A stretch of DNA of 64,000 nt from Fibrobacter sp. UWB4 (GTDB lineage: Bacteria > Fibrobacterota > Fibrobacteria > Fibrobacterales > Fibrobacteraceae): assembly GCF_002210345.1 (NCBI RefSeq), contig NZ_MWQI01000003.1, positions 287,279-351,278 on the forward strand, written 5' to 3'. The first letter of the stretch is position 1, and every line of letters starts with the position of its first letter. A model generated the notes under the pieces. That model saw nothing but the letters and a program-made list of their open reading frames with translations, ran no database searches and had not been told where the DNA came from. Shown here one piece after another: positions 23,400-32,324 of the stretch. Position numbers and translations under genes: made by a program.

Positions 23400-24823
23400 A
23401 GCTCACCCAAAGTTAGTAAATATTTTGAAATTGTCTTTGCCCATTCGTAATGGAAGCCGCTGTAGGCGTTCACAACGCATTTGTCCCAATCGGCGACTTC
23501 CGTATTGTACACGTTGATCGCGTCCTTGATGCGGCGCAACATCTGGTGCGGCGCGTTTGCGTCATCGACGAGGAACGCGTTTGCTTCGCCGGCGGTTTCG
23601 AGCGTGTAGTCGGTGAGCATGCTTGCGATGCCTACGTTCCTGCCCGTGAGTGGGAGTGTGCCTGCGGCCATCGCCTTGAGGATGATCGAGGCGGACGGCT
23701 CCTGGAGGTTGGCTGCGAACAAAATGTCAGATGCGGCAAGCGTGTCGCGCAATTTTTCTCTGTTGTTCGCTTCTTCGGAATCGAACTGGAGGATGCGGAC
23801 GAAGTTGCTGTACTGGTGCGAAACTTCCTGGTAGTAGTTCCACTCGGGATGTTCTGGCGACATGCCTACGATGATGAGCACGTTCTGCTTGGCGATGTCC
23901 GAAAGGATTGTCGCAAGCGTTTCGGAGGCGTTGCCCGATTCCATGTCCATGTGGCTGTAAATGATCAGCTTGTTCGAGAGGTCCATGTCGAACTGGCGCC
24001 CGAGGCTTGCCTTTGCGCCACGCTTGGCTTCCTTGATCGGGAGCCTGGCCGTGTCGTTGAAGTCCCAGAACTTGTAGTTTACGCCGAACTGGATGCCGAG
24101 GAGCTTGTCGCTGTTGCGGTTCAAGAATCCGCTGAGTCCGCCTGGGAGGTTCGTATTGAGCATGGCGTCGCGGTAGCCCGACGACGGGAACAGCACCTTG
24201 TTCGCGTACAGGATGCCTGCCTTGAGGAGGCTCACCTTGCCCCAGAATTCATAGCCGTCCATGTTGAAGTCCTTGCGCGGAAGGCCGATCTTTTCGATTT
24301 CGCTCGGCTGCACATGGAAGTCGTAGGTGATGTTATGGACGTTGAAGAAAAACGGGATGTTGTGGAATGTTTCTTGATAGACCGTGTGGCAGAGGGCGCC
24401 GACAAGGGCTCCGCCCCATTCGTGTCCGAGAATCGCCTGGAACTCGATGCCGCTTTGTGCGCTGTATGTGAGCACGGCGGAGGCAAACATGGCGAATCTC
24501 AGGTGGTTGTCGCTGTAGGGGAGCGAGTGCGGCGGTCCATAGACGTAGGGCCTGCCGAAATATTCCTCATTATATATATAGGTATGGAGCGGGTCTTCGT
24601 CGGAACGCCAGACTTCGAACGGCTTGTTCTGCAATGCTTCGACGCCCTTGTAAACGCAATGATACTTGTCGGGATCTACAATATGGTCTTTATAGAACGG
24701 TGAACAGGTAATGACATTGGAGCCGGCATTGGCAAATGCGGTTGTCATGCAGTTCACTGCAGTTGCGAGAGGGCTTGGGACCTTCCAATTTCCCGCTTCT
24801 GGAGTTACGACGAGTATATTCAT
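23390..24823 (-). CDS. Glycogen/starch synthase-like glycosyltransferase (GT5)
   Basis: A 477-residue protein, the usual GlgA length. The N-terminal GT5 domain reads MNILVVTPEAGNWKVPSPLA...ILGHEWGGALVGALCHTVYQ...FFFNVHNITYDFH, and the C-terminal half has LIIVGMSPEHPEW and ILFAANLQEPSASIILKAMAAGTLPLTGRNVG, matching the E-x7-E donor-site region of GT-B enzymes. The canonical K-x-G-G-L ADP-glucose motif near the N-terminus is here K-V-P-S-P, so activity or donor may differ. No ADP-glucose pyrophosphorylase lies nearby; glgP is at 56388. Its last codons and stop (TAG) lie inside the tRNA(CAU) acceptor and D-stem, so both are likely on one transcript. Confidence 0.8.
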   Translation of the reverse strand: MNILVVTPEAGNWKVPSPLATAVNCMTTAFANAGSNVITCSPFYKDHIVDPDKYHCVYKGVEALQNKPFEVWRSDEDPLHTYIYNEEYFGRPYVYGPPHSLPYSDNHLRFAMFASAVLTYSAQSGIEFQAILGHEWGGALVGALCHTVYQETFHNIPFFFNVHNITYDFHVQPSEIEKIGLPRKDFNMDGYEFWGKVSLLKAGILYANKVLFPSSGYRDAMLNTNLPGGLSGFLNRNSDKLLGIQFGVNYKFWDFNDTARLPIKEAKRGAKASLGRQFDMDLSNKLIIYSHMDMESGNASETLATILSDIAKQNVLIIVGMSPEHPEWNYYQEVSHQYSNFVRILQFDSEEANNREKLRDTLAASDILFAANLQEPSASIILKAMAAGTLPLTGRNVGIASMLTDYTLETAGEANAFLVDDANAPHQMLRRIKDAINVYNTEVADWDKCVVNAYSGFHYEWAKTISKYLLTLGELGL

Positions 24824-24980
24824 TGTTTTTTGTGCACTCCAAATAAAAATTTACCTACAAAAGTAAGTATGTATAAATTTATTTATTTAAATTTCAACTG
24901 AAAGGGTGTATTTTATTTTTTAACCTGATAAAGAGTCCTTTTCAATATTTTCTAATAAAACTTCATCTGAAGGATACAAA

Positions 24981-26036
24981 ATGAAGAAGATTTTCATTGC
25001 TGCTATGGCTGCTGCTGTCGCTTTTGCGATGACAGGCTGTAAGGGTACGAACGAAAAGCGCGGCGACGAACACCTTAAGGAAGGCCGTTACCGCAATGCT
25101 ATCAACTCTTATCTTGAGGCAAAGAAGAAGGGCAAGATGTCCGATGAATTCTTTGACAACTTCACCCTCGCTCTCGTGCGCGCGGGCGATATGGAATCCA
25201 AGAAGGACTTGAGCAGTGAACTCATCAGCAACTACTTTGAAAAGGCTGCCTCCAATATCGGTAAGGTCAAGGAAGACGCAACCGTCGAAGAATACGTGAA
25301 GACGCTCGGTGATATCGGTAAGCGCCAGGCTGCTCAGGAAGGTGTTGACTACGCAACGATCATCAACGCTTTTGCAAAGATCGACTCTGCCGAATCTGTC
25401 GCAAAGACCCGCCACGTTGCAGAATCTGCGATCAAGAGCATCCGCGAAGAAACCGAAAAGCTCTATGTCGCTCGCAACTTGAGCGAAGCTACCAGCGAAG
25501 ACGATCCGGTCGTGAAGGAATACTTGCTCCTCCGTATGGCTGAAATGGCTCCGACGAACCAGGATATTCAGGCTGCCTTGAACAAGAGCCGTAAGGTCAC
25601 TCGCGGTTACTTCCTCATCTTTGGCGAAAACGTTCCGGACTTGAGCGGCAAGCAGCGCGTGGACAAGTGGGGCTACGTGATGGCCATGCCGACCATCAAG
25701 ATGACCAAGACCTCCCTTTCTGGCGAACTCCAGTTCTGGGCATCTACGGGTAACAACACAGAACTCGATCCGTCTCAGATCAAGCTTGTCTCTACCGAAG
25801 GCAAGGAAGTCTTTGCCAAGGGCAATACGGGCTGGTGCGAAGCTGAAGTGCTCGTAGGCAAGAAGGGTGACGAAAAGATTGAAAAGAAGCAGAAGAAGTT
25901 CAAGGGCAAGGGCAAGTTGATGAACGAATTCCAGTGCTCTGTGAACATTAGCTTCTCCTTCCCGGCAAGCTTTGTTCCGGACTACATCGAATACAAGGAC
26001 AACTTCGGCATTGGCCGTAAGTACCTCGGTCACTAA
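24981..26036 (+). CDS. Lipoprotein with TPR-like N-terminal region
   Basis: A 351-residue protein. Lipoprotein signal MKKIFIAAMAAAVAFAMTGC, with Cys20 as lipidation site. Residues ~25-60 (RGDEHLKEGRYRNAINSYLEAKKKGKMSDEFFDN) form TPR-like helices. The C-terminal half is beta-rich, with KGKGKLMNEFQCSVNISFSF. Codon use (GAA, AAG, CTC, CGC) is typical of a highly expressed core gene. A ribosome site GAAGGA precedes the ATG. It is monocistronic with a strong terminator. Location in the periplasm or outer membrane is expected; function unknown. Confidence 0.8.
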   Translation: MKKIFIAAMAAAVAFAMTGCKGTNEKRGDEHLKEGRYRNAINSYLEAKKKGKMSDEFFDNFTLALVRAGDMESKKDLSSELISNYFEKAASNIGKVKEDATVEEYVKTLGDIGKRQAAQEGVDYATIINAFAKIDSAESVAKTRHVAESAIKSIREETEKLYVARNLSEATSEDDPVVKEYLLLRMAEMAPTNQDIQAALNKSRKVTRGYFLIFGENVPDLSGKQRVDKWGYVMAMPTIKMTKTSLSGELQFWASTGNNTELDPSQIKLVSTEGKEVFAKGNTGWCEAEVLVGKKGDEKIEKKQKKFKGKGKLMNEFQCSVNISFSFPASFVPDYIEYKDNFGIGRKYLGH

Positions 26037-26064
26037 TTCGTAACGGAATTTAAAGACTGTTTGA

Positions 26065-26098
26065 GGCTCGCCGCGGATGCGCGGCGGGTCTTTTTTTT
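26065..26098 (+). terminator. Terminator after the TPR lipoprotein
   Basis: CGCCGCG-GATG-CGCGGCG stem with flanking pairs, followed by TTTTTTTT. Confidence 0.85.
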
Positions 26099-26352
26099 GT
26101 AGTAGACAGTAGGCGGTAGGAAGGATCGGTAAATAGTGTTTAGGGATTAAAAACGTCATCCTGAGGCGAAGCCGAAGGATCCAGTAAAGTCTTGCCATGC
26201 GAGAAAATGCAAATGCATTCGGGACTGTATGGATCCTCCTAACGGAGGATGACGAAAGCGGAGGATGAAAAAAATCCCCGACGTTGTCGAGGATTTTTAA
26301 ATGTATGTGCTTTTTTCGAGATGGCGATGCCCGCTCGGAGGCGGGCATGACA
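26099..26352. repeat. Cluster of three intergenic repeat types with a bidirectional terminator
   Basis: Contains in order: an AGTAGACAGTAGGCGGTAGG element (26100-26120), a GTCATCCTGAGGCGAAGCCG-type copy (26153-26195, near-identical to 5333), GGATCCTCC..GGAGGATGACG (26231-26253), a hairpin AAAATCCCCGAC-GTT-GTCGAGGATTTTT (26271-26298) acting in both directions, and GATGCCCGCTCGGAGGCGGGCATGAC (26325-26351). No coding potential is seen. Confidence 0.7.
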
Positions 26353-26356
26353 AACG

Positions 26357-27487
26357 CTAGAATTCTGCGTGGGCGCTCATGCCGAGGGCGAACTTGGACT
26401 TGCCGACGACAGGATTCTTGTCTTCGCTAAAGTTGTATCCGAACCAGAATACGAGATTCGTATTGATGGTCGGGTAGAGGTAGAAGTTCATGCCGAGAAA
26501 TTCGAATTCGTCATCCTTGATTTCGGAATCTGGATCGTGGTATTCGAAGCTTACGCCAAGGGAGAACTTCTTTGTGATGTTGAAGCTTGGTTCAACAGCG
26601 AAGAGCATCTGGTCGTCCGTGAAAATCTGGTCGGCGGCCTTGTAGTCGTCTTCCTTGTTGACGATCGCGTAGAAGTAGTTGAGACCCAAGTTGAAGAAGT
26701 CGTAATTTAAGCTCGGTTCGACGAGGAAGGAGTGGACGGCCTTGCCCTTGTACGGGTGCAAGCCGTAAGCGGCATAGACGCTGTAGTTGAAGACTTCGAG
26801 GCTCTTGGAATAGTCGAGTTCCGTGCCGAAGAAGTAGGTGTAGCCACGGCCGATTTCAGAACCGAAAACCCAGTCCACGCTAGGGGTGATGGTCAGGTGT
26901 TCGTCCGGACGGTTCAAAAGCTTGAGACCGTAAGTTGCGAACACGGCGATGGCGCTCTTGCTTTCTTCGGTTGCGCCGATGTAAACTTTACCGTCGCCAA
27001 ACTTCTCGTTGCCGACTTCAACGCCGATACCGCGAACGGTATGGTTGCGGGCGATGGCGGCGTAGCGGCTTGGATCGCGCCAGAAGTAATAGTTGAATGC
27101 ACCTGCGTTGTAGGTCAAGTCGCCAAAGACCAAGCTTACGTCCTGGAAAGGAGTCCAGCGGAGTTCCACGCCGTCAAAGTTAAATGCGGTGTAGCGGTCG
27201 TCTGCGCTGTTGATTGCAGTCGAACGGGCGAGTCCGTGGCGAATTTCGGCGGACTGGTCTGCATTCGTTACATTGCTCTTTGTGTTTGTGTAAACGGTCA
27301 CAGAAACATTTTCGTCGAGATTTGCCTTCACGTACAAATCGATGTCCTGGTTGGCGGCGTTCGTGGGGTCAAAGTCCTTGTCGAAGTAGCTCGCGAAGTC
27401 AAAATCGACATTTCCGTGGATTTCGATGTCAGCGGCCGCTGCAAAACTGGTAGCTGCAAGGGCAATCGGCAAAATGATTTTACGCAT
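26357..27487 (-). CDS. Porin-like outer membrane beta-barrel protein
   Basis: A 376-residue protein from the ATG at 27487, chosen because it follows GGAAGGA at ideal spacing and gives a clean signal peptide MRKIILPIALAATSFAAAA before DIEIHGNVDF. The mature part alternates short amphipathic strands rich in aromatic residues (VELRWTPFQDVSLVFGDLTYNAG, FFNLGLNYFYAIV, LGVSFEYHD, LVFWFGYNF) and ends ALGMSAHAEF with a terminal Phe, the usual signal for barrel assembly. Substrate unknown. A longer reading frame upstream is not needed. Confidence 0.75.
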   Translation of the reverse strand: MRKIILPIALAATSFAAAADIEIHGNVDFDFASYFDKDFDPTNAANQDIDLYVKANLDENVSVTVYTNTKSNVTNADQSAEIRHGLARSTAINSADDRYTAFNFDGVELRWTPFQDVSLVFGDLTYNAGAFNYYFWRDPSRYAAIARNHTVRGIGVEVGNEKFGDGKVYIGATEESKSAIAVFATYGLKLLNRPDEHLTITPSVDWVFGSEIGRGYTYFFGTELDYSKSLEVFNYSVYAAYGLHPYKGKAVHSFLVEPSLNYDFFNLGLNYFYAIVNKEDDYKAADQIFTDDQMLFAVEPSFNITKKFSLGVSFEYHDPDSEIKDDEFEFLGMNFYLYPTINTNLVFWFGYNFSEDKNPVVGKSKFALGMSAHAEF

Positions 27488-27650
27488 ACAATCCTTCCAA
27501 AAAAGATTTATTTGATTTTTACGAGCAAAAGATAGAAATATCTTTGCTGTGAGACCAATGTTTTGTTCCTGGAACCCCAAAAATACGAATATGTTAAGTC
27601 TTAATCACTACAGTTTTGTAAATTTGATAGAGTCTTTAATGAAGGTGGAT

Positions 27651-28283
27651 ATGAAGTTTTCCTCCCGTGTTTTATTTTTTGTGTTGCTTGCATTTGTGCA
27701 AGGTGTTTTTGCGTTGACTGCAGACCAGGTCTTGGCAAAATCTAAGGATTGGTTTAAATCGGGCAAGGCTTGGAGCCTCAATTTCAGGGCGCAGGTCTTC
27801 CAGGCGGATTCTCCTGATATCAGAACGCAGTCGGGCAGCCTTCTGGTTGCTGAGGGTGACCGTTTTAAGCTTGATCTGCTGGGGATCAAGTTCTATAGTG
27901 ATGGCGAGAGCCTTTGGCAGTGGAATGTGGAACAGAAGCAGGTCCTCATCAAAGCTGTGGAAGACTTGTCGAGTTCGCTGCATCCGTCGGAACTTTTGTT
28001 CAAGTATCTGAACTGCAAGGCTCTCGAAATGGGCGAAGGTGAATTTGCAGGGCAAAAGCTCTGGATTCTAAAGCTGGATCCGGCGAAGTATGCCGGGCAG
28101 TTTACCAAGATGGAAGTGTGGCTTTCAAAGAAGGATTATTCTCCGGTGCGGCTCTATACCGAGGACCCGGCTGGGAATGCAACTTGGTATGGCATTATAG
28201 ATTTGAAAGTGGTCAAGAAAATTTCTAACGAAGATTTCAAGTACAAGCCTGTTGCTGGCGTTGACGAAATCGATATGAGGTAG
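27651..28283 (+). CDS. lolA: LolA-like outer-membrane lipoprotein carrier protein
   Basis: About 210 residues from the ATG at 27651, preceded by AAGGTGG. Signal peptide MKFSSRVLFFVLLAFVQGVFA, then ADQVLAKSKDWFKSGKAWSLNF, SGSLLVAEGDRFKLDLLGIKFYSDGESLWQWN and ATWYGIIDLKVVKKISNEDFKY, the characteristic LolA folds. LolA carries lipoproteins across the periplasm. An upstream in-frame ATG at 27639 is possible. It is followed at 3 bp by the next gene and starts an apparent four-gene operon ending in recF. Confidence 0.8.
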   Translation: MKFSSRVLFFVLLAFVQGVFALTADQVLAKSKDWFKSGKAWSLNFRAQVFQADSPDIRTQSGSLLVAEGDRFKLDLLGIKFYSDGESLWQWNVEQKQVLIKAVEDLSSSLHPSELLFKYLNCKALEMGEGEFAGQKLWILKLDPAKYAGQFTKMEVWLSKKDYSPVRLYTEDPAGNATWYGIIDLKVVKKISNEDFKYKPVAGVDEIDMR

Positions 28284-28286
28284 CTC

Positions 28287-29933
28287 GTGAAATTTGGCAT
28301 GAAGAAAACAGCCGCATTTATCGCAGGTCTCCTTGTGTGTGGGGCTTTGTGCGGGAATGCTTTTGCTGCGGAAACGCTGTTCAGCAACAATGTATTTGCC
28401 GTTGCGCCGACTGGTGAAAACGGGGCGTTGTGGGCGGTTTCCCGAAACGGTGGATACAGCGGAATTACGTTGTTGAAATTCAAGGTCTCGGGCAAGGGGT
28501 CTGTATCGCTTGAGCCTTCTGCGATGGAGCAAACTTCGGATACTCTTACAGCGGTTCACGATGGGATTGTGTATGGCAATGATGAACGTGCCGAACGTAG
28601 GAGAGTCCCTGCAGCTTATGTAGGCGCTAAGCTGGGCCTTGTGCTTCCGATGTTTGGAATGGACAAGAACGACCGCTATTTGCAGCCGCTTGGATTCTTT
28701 TCGGTTCCGGATTTGAAGAATATCAATGAAAATCCGATTGAGTTCATGCTGGATGCGGATACTTTGGAAAGTGAACCGATGCTGTATGCGCCAAGTGGCT
28801 TCGCTTACGATTCTACGGCTAAACGCCTTTGGGTTGCTCGTGGCGCTTTGGGCGTCATGGTCCACGATATGTCTGGAAAAAATGGCGCAAAAGATACGAC
28901 TTTTGTCCTAAATCTTAAAGGCAAAAAGCTCGAAGCTCTTAAGAATAATGCAAAGCTCGATCTGGAAAATAATCCTGAGATCTTCGATGTGCGCTTGCAT
29001 CCGGAGACCAAGGAACTTTGGCTTGCTACGGCGAAGGGCATCTGGGTGAAGACTTCGAGCGAGCTTAAGAATGTTTCGGAAAAGCTGAAGGAATCTCGAG
29101 TCACAGGCCTTTGGATGGGCGGAAAGCCGCTCCAGATTGTTGCAGAGACCAGCTACAAGAAAAAAGGTAGCGATGATGTCGTGGGCGGACTCTGGCAGCT
29201 GTATGGCGAAAAGGCGAAGGACTTTTCCAAGGTGAATTTCCTGGATACTGCGGGTAAGGTCCAGAAAAAGGATATTTACGATGAAGCCGATTACACGGTA
29301 AGCAGTGTTGCGTTTTTGGGAAAGACCGCTTTTGTGCTGGTCCGTAATATTGGCGGTGCCATTAGCGGTTACATGAAGCTTGATTCTTTGGGAATCAGGG
29401 CCTGGGAAAAAGATGATGATGAAAAGCTCCAGTGGCTTTATGGTTATGAAACCGGTGCTACGGACCGTAAGGCCGTTATCGGGTCTATGTGCACGTTCCC
29501 GCTTTCGAAAGACCGCATGGGGCTTGCTATTGCGACGGATGGAAATGGTGTCTCTGTGTCTGCGGATTCTGGAGCGACCTGGACTGTTATTTTGAATCGC
29601 GCAAAACTTGACAATAACTTGGGATCTATTCGAATGGTCCCGTCCGTGATTGTTCCTGGCGATGAATCGCTTGTTTCATATAAAGTAGGCAAGGAATCGA
29701 AGATCACGATTGAAGTGTTCAGTTACGACATGCGCAAGGTGCGTACGATTGTAAAGGATGCTGTTCGCGATGCCGATGCGTCACGAAGCACGAACCCGAA
29801 AGAAGATTTTTGGGATGGTCGCGATGATCATGGTAAAGACTGCACGATGGGTGTTTATTACATCAGGGTAAAGGACAATCATGGCCATATTGGTTGGGGC
29901 AAGGCAATGACGCTGGGAGGTAACTTCAGATGA
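28287..29933 (+). CDS. Secreted beta-propeller-like protein with FlgD-Ig-type C-terminus
   Basis: A 548-residue protein. A signal peptide MKKTAAFIAGLLVCGALCGNAFA is in frame from either GTG at 28287 (GAGG spaced 7 bp) or ATG at 28299. The body has repeats of the kind seen in beta-propellers (GFAYDSTAKRLWVARGALGVMV, VRLHPETKELWLATAKGIWV, GLAIATDGNGVSVSADSGATW). The last ~80 residues (ITIEVFSYDMRKVRTIVKDA...DFWDGRDDHGKDCTMGVYYIRVKD) match the FlgD Ig-like fold seen at the C-terminus of secreted proteins in Fibrobacter and Bacteroidota. It overlaps the PorV-like gene by ATGA. The pairing suggests a secretion-related outer membrane function. Confidence 0.7.
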   Translation: MKFGMKKTAAFIAGLLVCGALCGNAFAAETLFSNNVFAVAPTGENGALWAVSRNGGYSGITLLKFKVSGKGSVSLEPSAMEQTSDTLTAVHDGIVYGNDERAERRRVPAAYVGAKLGLVLPMFGMDKNDRYLQPLGFFSVPDLKNINENPIEFMLDADTLESEPMLYAPSGFAYDSTAKRLWVARGALGVMVHDMSGKNGAKDTTFVLNLKGKKLEALKNNAKLDLENNPEIFDVRLHPETKELWLATAKGIWVKTSSELKNVSEKLKESRVTGLWMGGKPLQIVAETSYKKKGSDDVVGGLWQLYGEKAKDFSKVNFLDTAGKVQKKDIYDEADYTVSSVAFLGKTAFVLVRNIGGAISGYMKLDSLGIRAWEKDDDEKLQWLYGYETGATDRKAVIGSMCTFPLSKDRMGLAIATDGNGVSVSADSGATWTVILNRAKLDNNLGSIRMVPSVIVPGDESLVSYKVGKESKITIEVFSYDMRKVRTIVKDAVRDADASRSTNPKEDFWDGRDDHGKDCTMGVYYIRVKDNHGHIGWGKAMTLGGNFR

Positions 29934-30973
29934 TCAAGTTTAAGAATCTTGTCGTTGCGGTCTTGTCTGTTGGAGCTTTTGCAACTTCGGCAATGGCGCT
30001 TGGATTTACGAAAAAGTCTGAACTTGGCGGCTTTGATGGCTTTGTGGAACGCATGGGCGCCGGTGTGCGTGAACTGGGTCGTGGTAACACGGGTACGGCG
30101 GATACGGCGACGATGCCTGCGGCCTACTGGAATCCGGCCTTGCTTGGCTTTCGTGAAAATATCGGCATTACGATGAATGTTGAAAAGCGCGACCTGGACC
30201 GCTTGGGGGGCGCCTTGGGCATTGAAGGTAAGGTCGGAAAGCGCATGGGCGTTGGCTTTGCGATGCTTTACCGTGGAGATACCGATTTTAAGGTGATCGA
30301 CGATGATGACCAGACGATGGGTTCGGCCGAGCCGTTCTTCTCGATGTTCTATCTCGGTTTTGCCTTCCGCGCCACGCGCCGTGATGCGTTTGGTCTTTCG
30401 TTCTCGATGAGCTATGATAATTTGGACATTGCTCAGTATTACGAAGGCATTGAAGAATCGTTCCGCAGCCCGGTGACAATCAACTTGAGCTGGTTCCGCC
30501 AGTGGAATGATAAATGGTCTTCTTCTGTCGTGATCCGCAATTTGAGTTTTAGTGAGAACTTGTCTGCAAAATGGTCGAAGAACCCGAGCAAGGACAATTC
30601 GCTTGCATCGACTGAGGGCGTACGCCCGAAGGTGTTGCAGATTGGGCTTGGTTACCGCTCTAACATTATGGGCAAGCCTGTCTACGCCTGGCTTGAGGCT
30701 TTGGATTATCAGGTCGCTGATACGCTTTTGGCGTTTGACCCGCAGCTTCATGTCTGGACGGGACGCGTGGGCTTTGAATGCGAAGTGATCCCGAATGGAA
30801 CGCTCCGCCTGGGTATGGATGATCTGGACTGGATGATTGGTGCTGGCTACAAGTTTGAAATCCGCGTTGGCCGCAAGAAGTTCCCGATTGAGGTGAACTA
30901 CGCGTTCCTCTATGAATCGAGAGCGGGGCTTTGGACTCCGTTTAATCTTGGTTTGCGGGGATACATTCCTTGA
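29930..30973 (+). CDS. PorV/PorQ-like outer membrane protein
   Basis: A 347-residue protein. Signal peptide MIKFKNLVVAVLSVGAFATSAMA, then a FadL-like barrel beginning ERMGAGVRELGRGNTGTADTATMPAAYWNPALLGF, the hallmark of UPF0164/PorV-type proteins, where an N-terminal segment plugs the barrel. PorV is part of type IX secretion in Bacteroidota; related proteins occur in Fibrobacterota. No other type IX genes are seen here. It overlaps both neighbours (ATGA at 29930, TTGA at 30970), so translation is coupled. Confidence 0.75.
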   Translation: MIKFKNLVVAVLSVGAFATSAMALGFTKKSELGGFDGFVERMGAGVRELGRGNTGTADTATMPAAYWNPALLGFRENIGITMNVEKRDLDRLGGALGIEGKVGKRMGVGFAMLYRGDTDFKVIDDDDQTMGSAEPFFSMFYLGFAFRATRRDAFGLSFSMSYDNLDIAQYYEGIEESFRSPVTINLSWFRQWNDKWSSSVVIRNLSFSENLSAKWSKNPSKDNSLASTEGVRPKVLQIGLGYRSNIMGKPVYAWLEALDYQVADTLLAFDPQLHVWTGRVGFECEVIPNGTLRLGMDDLDWMIGAGYKFEIRVGRKKFPIEVNYAFLYESRAGLWTPFNLGLRGYIP

Positions 30974-32163
30974 TTTCCAAAGTGTTCATTTCGAAGGTGC
31001 GCAGTCTAGAATCTATGGACTGCAACTTCGATGCTGGCATAAACGTAATTTGCGGGCCGAATGGCTGCGGCAAGACGACGATTCTGGAATCGATCCACCT
31101 GCTTGCGCAGGGATTCTCGTTTAGGTCGCGTGACTTGCGCGAGCTGATTACATGGAAGCAGAACGAACTGATTCTTCGGGGTGAATTTGAAGACGAGGGG
31201 CGCGAGCGGATGCGAGCGCTTCGCGTGTTTTCTCGCGGGAGCGAGGTGCGCGAAAACGGTGAAACGCTTAAGTCTCCGACAGCGTTTTTCGGGACGTGTC
31301 CGGCGGTGATTATGCAGCCTTCGGACATTGAACTCTTGCGTGGCGGGCCGGAAGTGCGCAGGCATTGGCTCGATGAAATTCTCTGTTACCGCTCGGCGGC
31401 GAATGCTTTGGTGCTGCGCCGCTACAAGCGCGTTTTGCAACAGCGCAACAAGTGGCTCAAGGAATTCAAGCAGAATGGTGCTGCGGTTGGCGGTGAGGAC
31501 TTGTTCCGTGTGCTGACGCAACAGCTGATTGAACTTGGCGCAAAGCTTTGGGCGGCGCGAATTGCGCTCTCGAAAGAGGTCTCGGAAATTATCACGCGGT
31601 ACTACCGCAAGCTTTCGGGCGGGGTGGATGAGATCACTTGCGCTTACAAGAGTTCGATTCTAAAGTCGCTTGATGCGCTGGATGTTGCGGATCCGCTTTC
31701 GGAAGAGATGATGGACGAGATTCCTGCGGGCGGTTCTGTGAATGCCGCCGGGGTGGCTGCGTACAGCTCGGATGCCGTGAGCGAGGAAATGCTGCGGAAC
31801 GCGTTTGCGCGAAAACTCGCGGATCTGGAATTTGTGGAACGCTTGCAGGGGATGACGATGGCGGGGCCGCACCGTGATGACTTGGCACTGTGTGCGTCGG
31901 GCTACGAGATGCGTTCTGTCGGGTCGCAAGGGCAATGCCGCTCGGCTGCGGTCGCGATGCGGTTTGCGGCGGTCGATGTGGCGTCGCGCTACTTGACAAA
32001 ACCGATTTTATTGTTAGACGATATTTTCGCCGAGCTGGATGTGAACCGTCGTGATGCGGTTGCGGCTCTCATTCGCGAGAAGGAATGCCAGGTCGTGATT
32101 GCGACGCCGCAGGCGGAAGATCTGCCGTTTAAAGCGGATGTGAGAATTCAAATAGGATTTTAA
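30970..32163 (+). CDS. recF: DNA replication and repair protein RecF
   Basis: A 397-residue protein. Walker A CGPNGCGKTTILESIHLL lies near residue 28, the RecF block FFGTCPAVIMQPSDIELLRGGPEVRRHWLDE near 105, the ABC signature VGSQGQCRSAAVAMRFA near 330, and Walker B PILLLDDIFAELDVNRRDA near 355. RecF loads RecA at gaps with RecO and RecR. The start is TTG overlapping the porV-like stop. In most bacteria recF sits beside dnaA-dnaN; here it is the last gene of an envelope operon with lolA, which may tie its expression to envelope genes. Confidence 0.92.
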   Translation: MISKVFISKVRSLESMDCNFDAGINVICGPNGCGKTTILESIHLLAQGFSFRSRDLRELITWKQNELILRGEFEDEGRERMRALRVFSRGSEVRENGETLKSPTAFFGTCPAVIMQPSDIELLRGGPEVRRHWLDEILCYRSAANALVLRRYKRVLQQRNKWLKEFKQNGAAVGGEDLFRVLTQQLIELGAKLWAARIALSKEVSEIITRYYRKLSGGVDEITCAYKSSILKSLDALDVADPLSEEMMDEIPAGGSVNAAGVAAYSSDAVSEEMLRNAFARKLADLEFVERLQGMTMAGPHRDDLALCASGYEMRSVGSQGQCRSAAVAMRFAAVDVASRYLTKPILLLDDIFAELDVNRRDAVAALIREKECQVVIATPQAEDLPFKADVRIQIGF

Positions 32164-32179
32164 CGGACTAGATTTGACT

Positions 32180-32294
32180 GGATCCTTCGAGGTTTCACCT
32201 CTCAGGATGACGCTGGAGTGAAATTTGCGAATGGCGATCCCGGAACAGAGTCCGGTATGACAGTAAAAAACGCGCAATTGGATTGCGCGTTTTT
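32180..32294. repeat. Repeats and bidirectional terminator between recF and mscL
   Basis: Inverted copy of the GTCATCCTGAG family (GGATCCTTCGAGGTTTCACC..CAGGATGACG, 32180-32212), then GGCGATCCCGGAACAGAGTC CGGTATGACAG (32233-32262), then hairpin CGCGCAAT / ATTGCGCG (32271-32289) flanked by A and T runs, ending both convergent genes. Confidence 0.75.
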
Positions 32295-32324
32295 GGCATT
32301 GGGGCTTTTTGTCCCCCCTCTATA

